In this document: in pieces, positions 12,800 through 22,059 of the stretch
Position numbering within the stretch: the stretch's first letter is position 1
Layout: each line of letters begins with the position of its first letter
Assembly: GCF_024679095.1 (NCBI RefSeq)
Contig: NW_026111183.1
Location: 2,501-66,500 of the forward strand
Source: Eriocheir sinensis
Taxonomy: Eukaryota; Arthropoda; Malacostraca; Decapoda; Varunidae
Length of the DNA: 64,000 bases
Direction of reading: 5' to 3'
Notes under the pieces: model-generated
The model's database searches: none
What the model was told of the DNA's origin: nothing
The model's input: only the letters and a program-made list of their open reading frames with translations
Translations under genes and position numbers: made by a program

Positions 12800-13150
12800 C
12801 CATTCCTCTGTGTCCCTTCCCCTCGCCACCCCGTCTCTGCCTTCCTTCCCCTTGCCATTCCTTTGCCTCCTTCTGTCTGTCCCCTACAACGCCCTCACTG
12901 GATTCCTTCATCCCCCCTTCCATTCCTCTGTTTTCCTTCCCCTGCCGCACCCTTCCCTGTCATCCTTCCGCCCCCCTGCCATTCTTCTGCTTCCATTCTT
13001 TAACCCTACCTCACCAACCCTATCTCCCTTTCTCCCCCTGCCATTCCTCTGCTTCCATTCTTTAACCCTACCTCACCAACCCTGTCTCATTTCCTCCCCC
13101 TGCCATTCCTCTGCTTTGCTTTCCCTGCCGCGCCCTCCCTGCCTTCCTTC
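12800..13150. repeat. Pyrimidine-rich imperfect minisatellite
   Basis: Repeated words such as CTGCCATTCCTCTGCTTCC and TTTAACCCTACCTCACCAAC recur with spacings of about 45-75 bp. The open frames through it are low-complexity Pro/Leu/Ser products. Confidence 0.75.
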
Positions 13151-13194
13151 CTACCCTTGACGTTATTAGAACCTAATTTATCTGATTAAATTTG

Positions 13195-13672
13195 AAAAGG
13201 TCTAATGTCTGGGCAAAGAAGGAGAGAGGAGAGGGCGAGGGAGGTGTGAGAGGACAAGTCCAGAGGAACGCACGAAGACCTAACTTAACTCTGCTTTACC
13301 TGACCTGACCTAACTTAACCTAATCTATCTTAGCGACAGGGCAAGGGCGAGAGAGAGGGAGAGGGTGAGAGGGACGACTTACCTAACCTAACTTTACCAA
13401 GCCTTACCTAACCTAACCTAATTTATCTTAGCGAGAGGGCAAGAGGGAGAGAGAGGGAGGGCGAGGATAGGGGAGGCGAGGCAGAGGGAGACGAGGGAGA
13501 GGGGAGACGAGGGGAGGGAAGGCAATGGGTGTGACAGGAGGCTAGAGAAATGCTCAAAGACCTAACCTAACCTAATCTGTCTTAACGAGAGGGCAAGGGC
13601 GAGAGAGAGGGAGAGGGTAAGGGTGTAAGAGGGACGCCTTCGCTTAACCTAACCTAACCTAGCTTATCCTCA
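13195..13672. repeat. Second CCTAA/GA mosaic block
   Basis: This has the same architecture and orientation as 6527-7135: CCTAACCTAA stretches, then AATCTATCTTAGCGAGAGG followed by GA-rich DNA, repeated about three times with a unit near 110-130 bp. Confidence 0.75.
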
Positions 13673-13674
13673 CT

Positions 13675-13965
13675 ATCCATGAACTTATCTAACCTCCTCT
13701 TGAATGTATCTATCGTACTGACACTCCCAACATGACTGCCAAGCCTGTTCCACTCATCCACCACTCTGTAAGTATTACCACTCACAACATGACTGCCGAG
13801 CCTGTTCCACTCACCCACCACTCTAAGTATTGCCACTCACAACATGACTGCCAAACCTGTTCCACTCATCCACCACTCTGTTAGTAAACCAATTCTTGCC
13901 CATGTCCTTGTTGAATATAAACTTATCCAACTTAAACCTTTCTTTGATCCCGTGAGTGGTGAAGA
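13675..13965 (-). pseudogene. CR1-like LINE 3' coding end with an internal triplication
   Basis: On the minus strand the conserved LINE C-terminal pattern FKLDKF, KNWFTNRVVDEWNR and TFKRRLDKFMD is present. The segment encoding VVDEWNRLGSHVVSGNT occurs three times in tandem, about 60-66 bp per unit (13,724-13,900). The family matches the 3' ends at 40.9-41.15 kb and 61.3-61.6 kb. The triplication disrupts the normal protein. Confidence 0.8.
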
Positions 13966-14770
13966 CACTCACAACCCCGTAACTAACCTCCCTGTCTTAT
14001 TCTCAGTGCTATTACTATCACTAACACGCCTTCCCTGTGATCCTCTCCTTGGCCTACTGACACTAACACGCCCGTATCTAACCTTCTTTCGGTCCTCTGA
14101 GTGGTACTGACACAAAGATAGATAGAGACAGATAGATATTCCCGTAGAACACTCCCGTACCTGGCCTCCCTGTGAAGCCCTTCCTGGTAGACACTAACAT
14201 ACGCAGGACTAGTTTGCAACACTATATTACTACGCTATTCTGCTAATGAAACAATGGCTGAATCTTATTTTTACTTCTAAAGCTTAAATTATCTAGCTGG
14301 TAATTGGTCACTTCCAGAAACTGCCTGTATCTCTTTTTTTTCTGAACCGGAAATTATCGAACTATACTCCCTGCTACGTGTCAAACCTGTATATTCTTTC
14401 TTTCTTAAACACAGACAAGTTATATATATCGAGACGGAACTAACAACAAGATGTATTCGTGAGCACTCAACGTTCCTATTTATAGATTATTTACGAGGCA
14501 CTTCACCATCAAAGGTCATGGGGAAAATGTCGCTATCTGTGGGCCATGAGTGTCCTGCTCGAATCTCCACGGGATGTGTTGGCGTGGGACAGCAAGGCAA
14601 TGAAGACCGTGGCCCGCGGGGAAACACTCGCAGCCTCGTGAGTGGCGGACCGTCAGTGAGCGCCATGACATCACATCCGCCAACAACCGAGAGAAAATGT
14701 CCACGAGGCGTCAAGTCAAGGATGTGTTGGCGTACGTCACTAAAAACGACAAACATCATTTCCCACTTTA
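13966..14770. other. Unassigned sequence
   Basis: No gene recognised. It holds a duplicated CACTAACACGCC word (14,019 and 14,063) and ordinary mixed-composition DNA. Confidence 0.4.
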
Positions 14771-14774
14771 TATA

Positions 14775-15235
14775 TTTTTCTTCTTTCTTCCCTTCATCTC
14801 TCCTCTTCCCTTCATCTCTTTCCCTTCCCTTCATCATTCCCTCCTGTTCCCTTCATATCTCCCTCCTCTTCCTTTTATCCCTTCCTCCTCTTCCCTTCAT
14901 CCCTCCCTCCGCCTTATAAGGACCAAGAGGTCTGTTGCTGTTTGTTTTTCCTTTGTACTCCTCTCCCCTTCATCACTCCCTCATCTTCCCTTCATCCCTC
15001 CTCTTCCCTTGAGCCCTCCCTCCTCTTCCCTTCATCCCTCCTCTTCCCGTCATCACTCCTCCTCTTCCTTCATCACTCCCTCCTCTTCCTTGAACCCTTC
15101 CTCCTACCTTCCTCCTCTTCCCTTGAACCCTCCTCCTCTTCCCTTCATCCCTCCTTTTCCCTTGAGCCCTCCCTCCTCTTCCCTTCATCACTCCCTCCTC
15201 TTCCCTTGAACCCTCCCTCCTCTTCCCTTCATCAT
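14775..15235. repeat. Pyrimidine-rich (CTTCCCTTCATC-type) degenerate repeat
   Basis: Words CTCCTCTTCCCTTCATC and CTTCCCTTGAACCCTCC recur about every 20-25 bp, with a unique interruption at 14,918-14,965. The reading frames across it are simple-sequence products. Confidence 0.85.
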
Positions 15236-15565
15236 TCATGTTGTTGGCACTGTTCACATGACCTTCGCATGCCACTCTCTTAGCACGTGCGTTTGTTTAC
15301 AGTTCAGCAATTGTCTGAAACTCATTGAAAGACTCACATCAGACTACGTTCATAAGATGTGTTTAGAACCAGGGACGAGAATGTCTGATATCAGTAAGCT
15401 TACACTTTACGTCCCTTATACAATTTAAGTCTTTTTACATCTATTTACGACTTTTTACGTCAATGTTTTGTTTGTTACATGCACGTGATGCCCTCCCTCC
15501 CCACCCTGCCCTTGGTCGCGTCACCCAGTCAAGTTTTAACAGGTACAGCATCTCTGGCTTGCCAC

Positions 15566-15685
<120 letters not shown>

Positions 15686-15704
15686 AGAGACCAATCGGAT
15701 TTTC

Positions 15705-15842
15705 ATTGTTTTCACATTCACGGTACAGAAGAAGAGTCGCACTACCACCAGGGTCATAAAGTTACCTCTGGAAATGCCCACAACTCCTACGAAAGTCTTG
15801 TCAACTGTGTGTGCTTGGGCGAGGAAAGGTTTAAGAATATGA
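15705..15842 (+). repeat. Dispersed repeat R, copy 1
   Basis: A 130-bp segment shared by four places in the window. Landmarks in order are ACGGTACAG, ACCACCAGGGTCATAAA, GTACCTCTGGAAATGCCCA-like, CTCCTACGAAAG, CTTGTCAA, a short TGTGTGTG and GGTTTAAGAATATG. Other copies are at 54,020 (+), 62,641 (-) and 62,780 (-). It is non-coding as far as I can see; a SINE body or ancient transposon end is possible. Confidence 0.8.
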
Positions 15843-15951
15843 ACAGACGGAGAACACATACTTACATCTTACCTCTCCTTTCCCCATCATCTCTTTCTGA
15901 TCTCCTTTCCTTTCTCTTTTATATCCCCCTCCATCTTTCCTCGTACGGTAC

Positions 15952-17187
15952 TTTTGGATCCTTCTTTTCTTGTATTTTAATTTTTACTTCTTTATTTAAT
16001 TTGCATTAGCTTGTATTAAAACAACTCTTTTATCACTCATTAATTACTCCATAAATGATCTCACCGTCTCGTATCCCTGGTAGCGTGATCCGGCTTAAGT
16101 TGTTATTGGAGACTGGTGTTCGGGGATAAACAAGGGAAAAAGAAAATATACATTTATTTAAAATGAAATTAAAGTAATTGCCTTACGCAATATTCTATGC
16201 TCAGACGATCATAACGCTGGCATATTCAGCAATGGATACAACATATGACAAACGACATGTCTTTAAACATAATACTACAATTTGTGCTCAGTTGTTGCCA
16301 ATAATAATAACACTCGTCATTCCACAAGCAGTGGTTTGTTTCTCTCTGCTTACATCACAATATTTAAGTACTCTCCTCACATCCTAATAACACATTCCTA
16401 TAGTATAATCTACTACAATTTCACGGCAGCACCAAATTATACCACACCCAGTGGTTTCTACCTTTGCTTTACATCGCAAACAAATAATCACAATCCTGTC
16501 CCACTCACAATCCTACAACACATCTCCTACATTATAATCTCCAGGACAAAACAATCGGTTTCCCTTAGATTCTCGAATTTCTACTCACGATTAAGATCAC
16601 AACAGCCATTCTCGGCTGAGTGAGTAGCAGGTCTGCTTGAGGCGAGAACCAAGCTCGGTCTACCCATATCACTGTTGTCTAGGTCACATTTTTCCTTGCT
16701 TGAGGCGGAACTACATCTTTGACACACCTTCATTTTCTACATAACCAGTAGCCAATACTTCCTGTCAACAACCATTGGCTCGCTCATTATGTTATATTGT
16801 TTACTTCTCCTACTATTTGTGATTTCACTCTTATGACACTCCCACAGTGACTTCTCTTTTCAGTTATTCGCTTATAGCATTTCGTCACACCGCACGTGAC
16901 ATGTTAGAGTCCTCTTGAATGGTTATCCACACTTCCTGACCACGCCTACTGGGTATCTGTTTTCTGTATGTGGGTCTGGGTATTTTCCATAACCTCTCAG
17001 TAGTGTTAGTGCTTATCAGATGTTTACAACTTTGTATATCTCACTAATTGCTTTCCTTCCCTCTCCTATCATATTTACAATTCTTGTCTCCATATCTCCA
17101 CTCGGTGTTTGCCTCTGATTGGGGTCACTATTAATTAACTGTGCTGCTATGGTCGTCTTCTGTTTGTCCATATTCTGGGTCCCAACA
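15952..17187 (-). mobile_element. 3' LTR of LTR retroelement
   Basis: This 1236-bp sequence is repeated at 20,353-21,588 with only about three base differences seen and no indels. On the minus strand the LTR starts TGTTGGGACC and ends GGATCCAAAA. The outer flank GTAC (15,948-15,951) is repeated at 21,589-21,592, giving a 4-bp target duplication. A purine-rich stretch with GGAAGGGGAAG lies just outside it at about 17,190-17,203, as expected for a polypurine tract. The open frame at 16,178-16,387 and its twin at 20,579-20,788 lie inside the LTRs and are unlikely to be genes. Confidence 0.93.
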
Positions 17188-17796
17188 TACTTCCCCTTCC
17201 GGAAGATCTCGCCCCTGAGATCTCACAGGTGTTGGTGGAGAAGATACTCCTTGCAATGTCTGCAGTGGGCTTGAGTCTGGAAGCAGGCGTCGTCGTGCAT
17301 AGCACAGGACATAGGAATACCCCACGGCAGACGTCACCAGCAGAAGAACCAGGATCACGACAATGGCGAAGACAATCCACCAATGGATTACGGGTTGAAA
17401 GGGCTGATCCGGCTCGGCCACATAATTTAGGGGCTGCAAACCAGCTGTTAGCTCCTGTAGGGGAATGGACTCAGCACTGCGAAGAGAACCTTGCCGAAGC
17501 GTCAATATACCACTACCCGTCAAGCTGACAGTATGTCTGTTTACAGGATGGGTAGGGCATGTGAGTGTCAGAGTGATGGGGGAGGCAAGTGAACAGGTCC
17601 AGTAGCCAGGACCTTTTATAAACATAGGGGGAAATGTTTTCAAGACTATTGTGTGGCAGAGGTTGATCACTGACTCATGTTTCAAGAAAGCAGCCGATTC
17701 ACAAGAGGCTGCGTTACTAGCCTCATGGACGGGGCCTGTGGGAGGACAAACTAACATATGGTTATTCTTGTTACAGTGTTTTATACTAGAAAGCAT
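17131..17796 (-). pseudogene. Env-like C-terminal reading frame of the LTR element
   Basis: An open frame of 221 codons near the 3' end of the element, where errantivirus-like and retrovirus-like elements carry env. About two thirds along it has one strongly hydrophobic stretch of about 25 residues (around 17,310-17,385) followed by basic residues. That is the layout of a membrane-anchored glycoprotein with a short cytoplasmic tail; its final 19 codons lie inside the 3' LTR. A further frame at 18,097-18,360 and broken sequence up to about 18,960 probably belong to the same gene upstream, separated by stops and frameshifts. There is no intact signal peptide or full-length Env. Assignment rests on position and the membrane segment, not on recognised family motifs. 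Confidence 0.6.
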
Positions 17797-18096
17797 AAAA
17801 TATATTTTCCTATTCTCACTGAAGGCAATACATCTTGAATCAACACTATAATAAGAAAGTAAGTGCTATTCTGCACAAAAAATAGAAGGGAGTCGATTCG
17901 AAAGACATCAAAGGTGTCAATCGGATCTCCTCGCAAAGGTTTGGTGAAATAGAAATTACGAGAATCGTGCAAAGCCGTTGTCCTGGAGGACAGTTATTAC
18001 ATCCCTATATAAAGCTAAAAAATCAGGAACTGCAAGGCATAAAAGACCTGGAGGCCGAACCTAGGCTTCCTTTAATGTGCTGAACAACTGTTTGTC

Positions 18097-18360
18097 TCAC
18101 ATAATGGTTGGAGTTACGTATGTTTGCAGGGGAGCCTGCAGACTCAACTCTAAATCTTGTATACCTGGACTTATGTGTCTCAATGTTAAGTCAAAATTCA
18201 ACAATGCTTGTAGGAGCTTTTTTCTCTTCCTAATGCCAAAGTCTATAGAAAATTGATGCACAACTTGGTTCAATACATCTACAGCTGAATATAGCCTATT
18301 AAAGGCAGACTCCATGGCATGCATATTACTTAATGATGTTGAGTTTTCCATAATAAACAT
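18097..18360 (-). pseudogene. Upstream Env-like fragment of the LTR element
   Basis: An open frame of 87 codons with a basic cluster in the middle and helical character. It lies between the integrase remnant and the Env C-terminal frame, so it is most likely part of the same env gene. I do not recognise defining motifs. Confidence 0.4.
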
Positions 18361-19114
18361 TTAACTATATAAAATCTTTCTCAGTTAATGACTCTAGTAC
18401 TCTATTTTTCCATGAATAGCATCAACCTGAGCCTGGGTTGCGGTACCAAATAAGATATTAGACAAGGATCGTTAAAAAAAATTATTTCCCGTTTTTTTTT
18501 TTATAATTCATAGAAGCATGCAGCTTGTTTTGATTAATAGTCATCACATAGCTTAAAACTTTTCTGAGATGATGCAACAATGAACTGAATTCATTTTCAA
18601 AATTAAAGAGTGTGTATTTTATTGCTTTTACAGCTGGATACTCAGGTGACATTTGAATAACATCTCAAGCTAAAGAAGCAGTTAAATTCCGTGCTTTATA
18701 TAATGCAGCTAAAACATCTTCTGTGAGACTAAACGGTACTATAGTCCCTGTCTGTGAGGACTATAATATAGATAGTATGTTGGTGTGAAACTTTGGCCAG
18801 CACGTGTTGGGGACTCCTGTTGTGTCATTGAGTCGTACACCGAAAGAGTCAAATCAATCTGTGGTTTATTTCGTCATATTTCCGCTTAATTATTGCATTT
18901 TCATCCTTATACATTATTCCTGTTTTATATCGTATTAGTTTTGACACTACATTAGGCAATTCTTGTACCGTCGAAGAGCGAAGGCTTTATCTATGCCGAG
19001 GTGGCTCTGAAAGTTTGGGAGTAACCTGAGAAGGTAGGGCCTGTGCATCAGCTGTTTATTGCTGGTGTAGAACGAACATTATTTAATGTGTCATGAGTAG
19101 CAGTCACCTCTCCG

Positions 19115-19662
19115 CTACGAGTTATCATTTTCGGTAGAATTTTTCTCAGTGATTTCAGGGTTGAGCAATGCAAAGAATAGATCAGTGTCTGTCTCTGGAT
19201 TTAAAGGGTATGCTCGCCTAATCGTTGGACATTGCTGCACATCGATGCAATCTTCATGAAGGACTTTTACTCTATCTGTGGGGACCGTTGAAATCTTACT
19301 AGTCCTAAGGTTCCTAATTTTTATCACTGATCTTCTCTATTACCCTGTAGGGTCCATCAAAAATAGGTTGCGACTTTTTATTTACTTTTTTCTGTGGTCT
19401 CGTTTGAGGAACACTGTCTCCAACGTTGATAGTTTTGATTTTGAAGCTTTGTATTTCTTTTCTATTTCTTTTCTACCTTTTTCAATGTAAACCTGGCATC
19501 TATCATAAACTTTATTTGCAATTGCAGGCATTTCTTCTTCATTGGAGTAAATATCATAAACTTTCCTTGAAATTGCAGCCATTTCCTCTTTATAGGATTC
19601 AATATTATACCAGGGCTGCTGAATTTTTTTCTAACATAGTGTAGGGCATACGAGGATCTCAA
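19115..19662 (-). pseudogene. Ty3/gypsy-type pol remnant (integrase C-terminal region)
   Basis: Two short frames (19,382-19,582 and 19,115-19,327), joined by frame changes, read like the end of a Ty3/gypsy Pol: a lysine-rich helix, a segment with the LKRDHRK-type pattern that precedes the integrase C-terminal fold, and a final stretch where integrase contacts usually end. A 51-bp segment is tandemly duplicated at 19,502-19,603. The catalytic DDE core is not present. Confidence 0.55.
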
Positions 19663-19869
19663 AAAATAAAGCCTCCTCTTCCTCTGATTCTCCTACTTCA
19701 CACATTTATCTTAATACTTCACACTTGTCCATATGCTTCATTTATTTTTTTATTTTTTTCATTCTTGACTTTTTATCCATACCTCACATTTTTCTTAGTA
19801 TTTCACATTTTTTTCTAGATCATACTCTACACTTCCTACCTGTGGGGTCGCGGGTTAGGCCTTTATAAA

Positions 19870-20190
19870 GTCACTCTATGGCTGCATGCCCGCCGCGGCA
19901 CACCACCACCCTGTGAGGCGTAGAGCCTTGTGTTCCCCTCCATCCTGGGGTAACAATCCTAAAACAAACAAACCTGGGAGGCGGGACGCTGCCGCTGCCT
20001 GTCACCTGACACCCTCTCACTGATGAGTGGATCGCGGCGCGGGTGGAGAGAGACTGCCCATCCCTCTCCACTCCGCCCGGGGAAGGAACTCATGAATTCT
20101 AGGTTGTGAGTCGCGTGAGCTACCCATTGCACTACAGAACACCAATTGCTGGCCAGAGTTTCAACCACCATATCGTCGAGGCTCATGTCC
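19870..20190 (-). mobile_element. tRNA-derived SINE inside the LTR element
   Basis: On the minus strand it starts near 20,145 with GTGCAATGGGTAGCTCACG, a good A-box region of a tRNA-like promoter, followed about 50 bp on by GAGTTCCTTCCCC, a weakened B box. A non-tRNA body containing TTTGTTTGTTTTAGGATTG continues to about 19,860. It is not a functional tRNA gene because the stems do not close. Confidence 0.6.
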
Positions 20191-20352
20191 TCCGGAAGAA
20201 CCAATAATTATATAATTAAATCGTCACTATTATTTCTGCCAATTAAAACGAGCAAAGCTTAATAAAAATGAGAGGCATTTTCTCTTCAGAGTAAATTAAA
20301 CAAAAGCACTGTAAGCACATGTCCCTATTTATCCCTATACCGCTGCCGCCAG

Positions 20353-21588
20353 TTTTGGATCCTTCTTTTCTTGTATTTTAATTTTTACTTTTTTATTTCA
20401 TTTGCATTAGCTTGTATTAAAACAACTCTTTTATCACTCATTAATTACTCCATAAATGATCTCACCGTCTCGTATCCCTGGTAGCGTGATCCGGCTTAAG
20501 TTGTTATTGGAGACTGGTGTTCGGGGATAAACAAGGGAAAAAGAAAATATACATTTATTTAAAATGAAATTAAAGTAATTGCCTTACGCAATATTCTATG
20601 CTCAGACGATCATAACGCTGGCATATTCAGCAATGGATACAACATATGACAAACGACATGTCTTTAAACATAATACTACAATTTGTGCTCAGTTGTTGCC
20701 AATAATAATAACACTCGTCATTCCACAAGCAGTGGTTTGTTTCTCTCTGCTTACATCACAATATTTAAGTACTCTCCTCACATCCTAATAACACATTCCT
20801 ATAGTATAATCTACTACAATTTCACGGCAGCACCAAATTATACCACACCCAGTGGTTTCTACCTTTGCTTTACATCGCAAACAAATAATCACAATCCTGT
20901 CCCACTCACAATCCTACAACACATCTCCTACATTATAATCTCCAGGACAAAACAATCGGTTTCCCTTAGATTCTCGAATTTCTACTCACGATTAAGATCA
21001 CAACAGCCATTCTCGGCTGAGTGAGTAGCAGGTCTGCTTGAGGCGAGAACCAAGCTCGGTCTACCCATATCACTGTTGTCTAGGTCACATTTTTCCTTGC
21101 TTGAGGCGGAACTACATCTTTGACACACCTTCATTTTCTACATAACCAGTAGCCAATACTTCCTGTCAACAACCATTGGCTCGCTCATTATGTTATATTG
21201 TTTACTTCTCCTACTATTTGTGATTTCACTCTTAAGACACTCCCACAGTGACTTCTCTTTTCAGTTATTCGCTTATAGCATTTCGTCACACCGCACGTGA
21301 CATGTTAGAGTCCTCTTGAATGGTTATCCACACTTCCTGACCACGCCTACTGGGTATCTGTTTTCTGTATGTGGGTCTGGGTATTTTCCATAACCTCTCA
21401 GTAGTGTTAGTGCTTATCAGATGTTTACAACTTTGTATATCTCACTAATTGCTTTCCTTCCCTCTCCTATCATATTTACAATTCTTGTCTCCATATCTCC
21501 ACTCGGTGTTTGCCTCTGATTGGGGTCACTATTAATTAACTGTGCTGCTATGGTCGTCTTCTGTTTGTCCATATTCTGGGTCCCAACA
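20353..21588 (-). mobile_element. 5' LTR of LTR retroelement
   Basis: The partner of the 15,952-17,187 LTR, offset by exactly 4401 bp along its whole length. It is flanked outside by GTAC (21,589-21,592) and inside by the primer-binding-site-like TGG sequence. Confidence 0.93.
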
Positions 21589-21771
21589 GTACCACATACT
21601 TCCCGTCTCGCCCCAAGCCTCAAATTAACACCGTCGCCACAAAAACATGAATTATACGAAGGAACAACATCGCAAAAACTCGTCTGCTGTCCTGAGGTTC
21701 GTTATTATAAAGAAAACTTCATTACCGTTGACTTTTCCGTTCCCCGCAAGGCAAATAGATAACCTCAGGAG

Positions 21772-21775
<4 letters not shown>

Positions 21776-21849
<74 letters not shown>
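21776..21849. repeat. (CT)n microsatellite
   Basis: Thirty-seven CT units between the LTR element and the 3' end of the CR1-like LINE. Confidence 0.97.
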
Positions 21850-21851
<2 letters not shown>

Positions 21852-22059
21852 GGTTCCTCCTTCCATGCATTATGTAAAGTAATCACTGTGTACGAAGGAG
21901 GAGGAGGAGGAGGAACTACATAGAATTACATAGAAAATCAGACCACACAGACCCCATGGTCCAGACTAGGTGGTCTGTCCTTAAACCTAAGTGATTCTAC
22001 ATTAATCAGATGGCTCCAAAACGTTGCTTTTCTACTCTAGCTAATATTAAGTTCAAGGA

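Larger units (their letters stand above)
17188..20352 (-). mobile_element. Decayed interior of the LTR element (mostly lost gag-pol)
   Basis: Between the LTRs there are only about 3.2 kb. Reading 5' to 3' on the minus strand: a primer-binding-site-like TGGCGGCAGCGGT just inside the 5' LTR (20,338-20,350), an inserted tRNA-derived SINE, an integrase C-terminal remnant, then Env-like coding sequence and the polypurine tract. Gag, protease, reverse transcriptase and RNase H are not recognisable. The element cannot move by itself. Confidence 0.75.

Noticed and set aside
12511..13090. CAGGGTTGG near 12,505 and CCAACCCTG near 13,080 as hAT-type inverted ends
   Set aside because: The right-hand word is part of a repeated pyrimidine-rich minisatellite and no 8-bp target duplication is visible.
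16178..16623. Open frames duplicated exactly at 20,579-21,024
   Set aside because: They lie inside the two LTRs, so the duplication is explained by the LTR pair; no protein features are seen.
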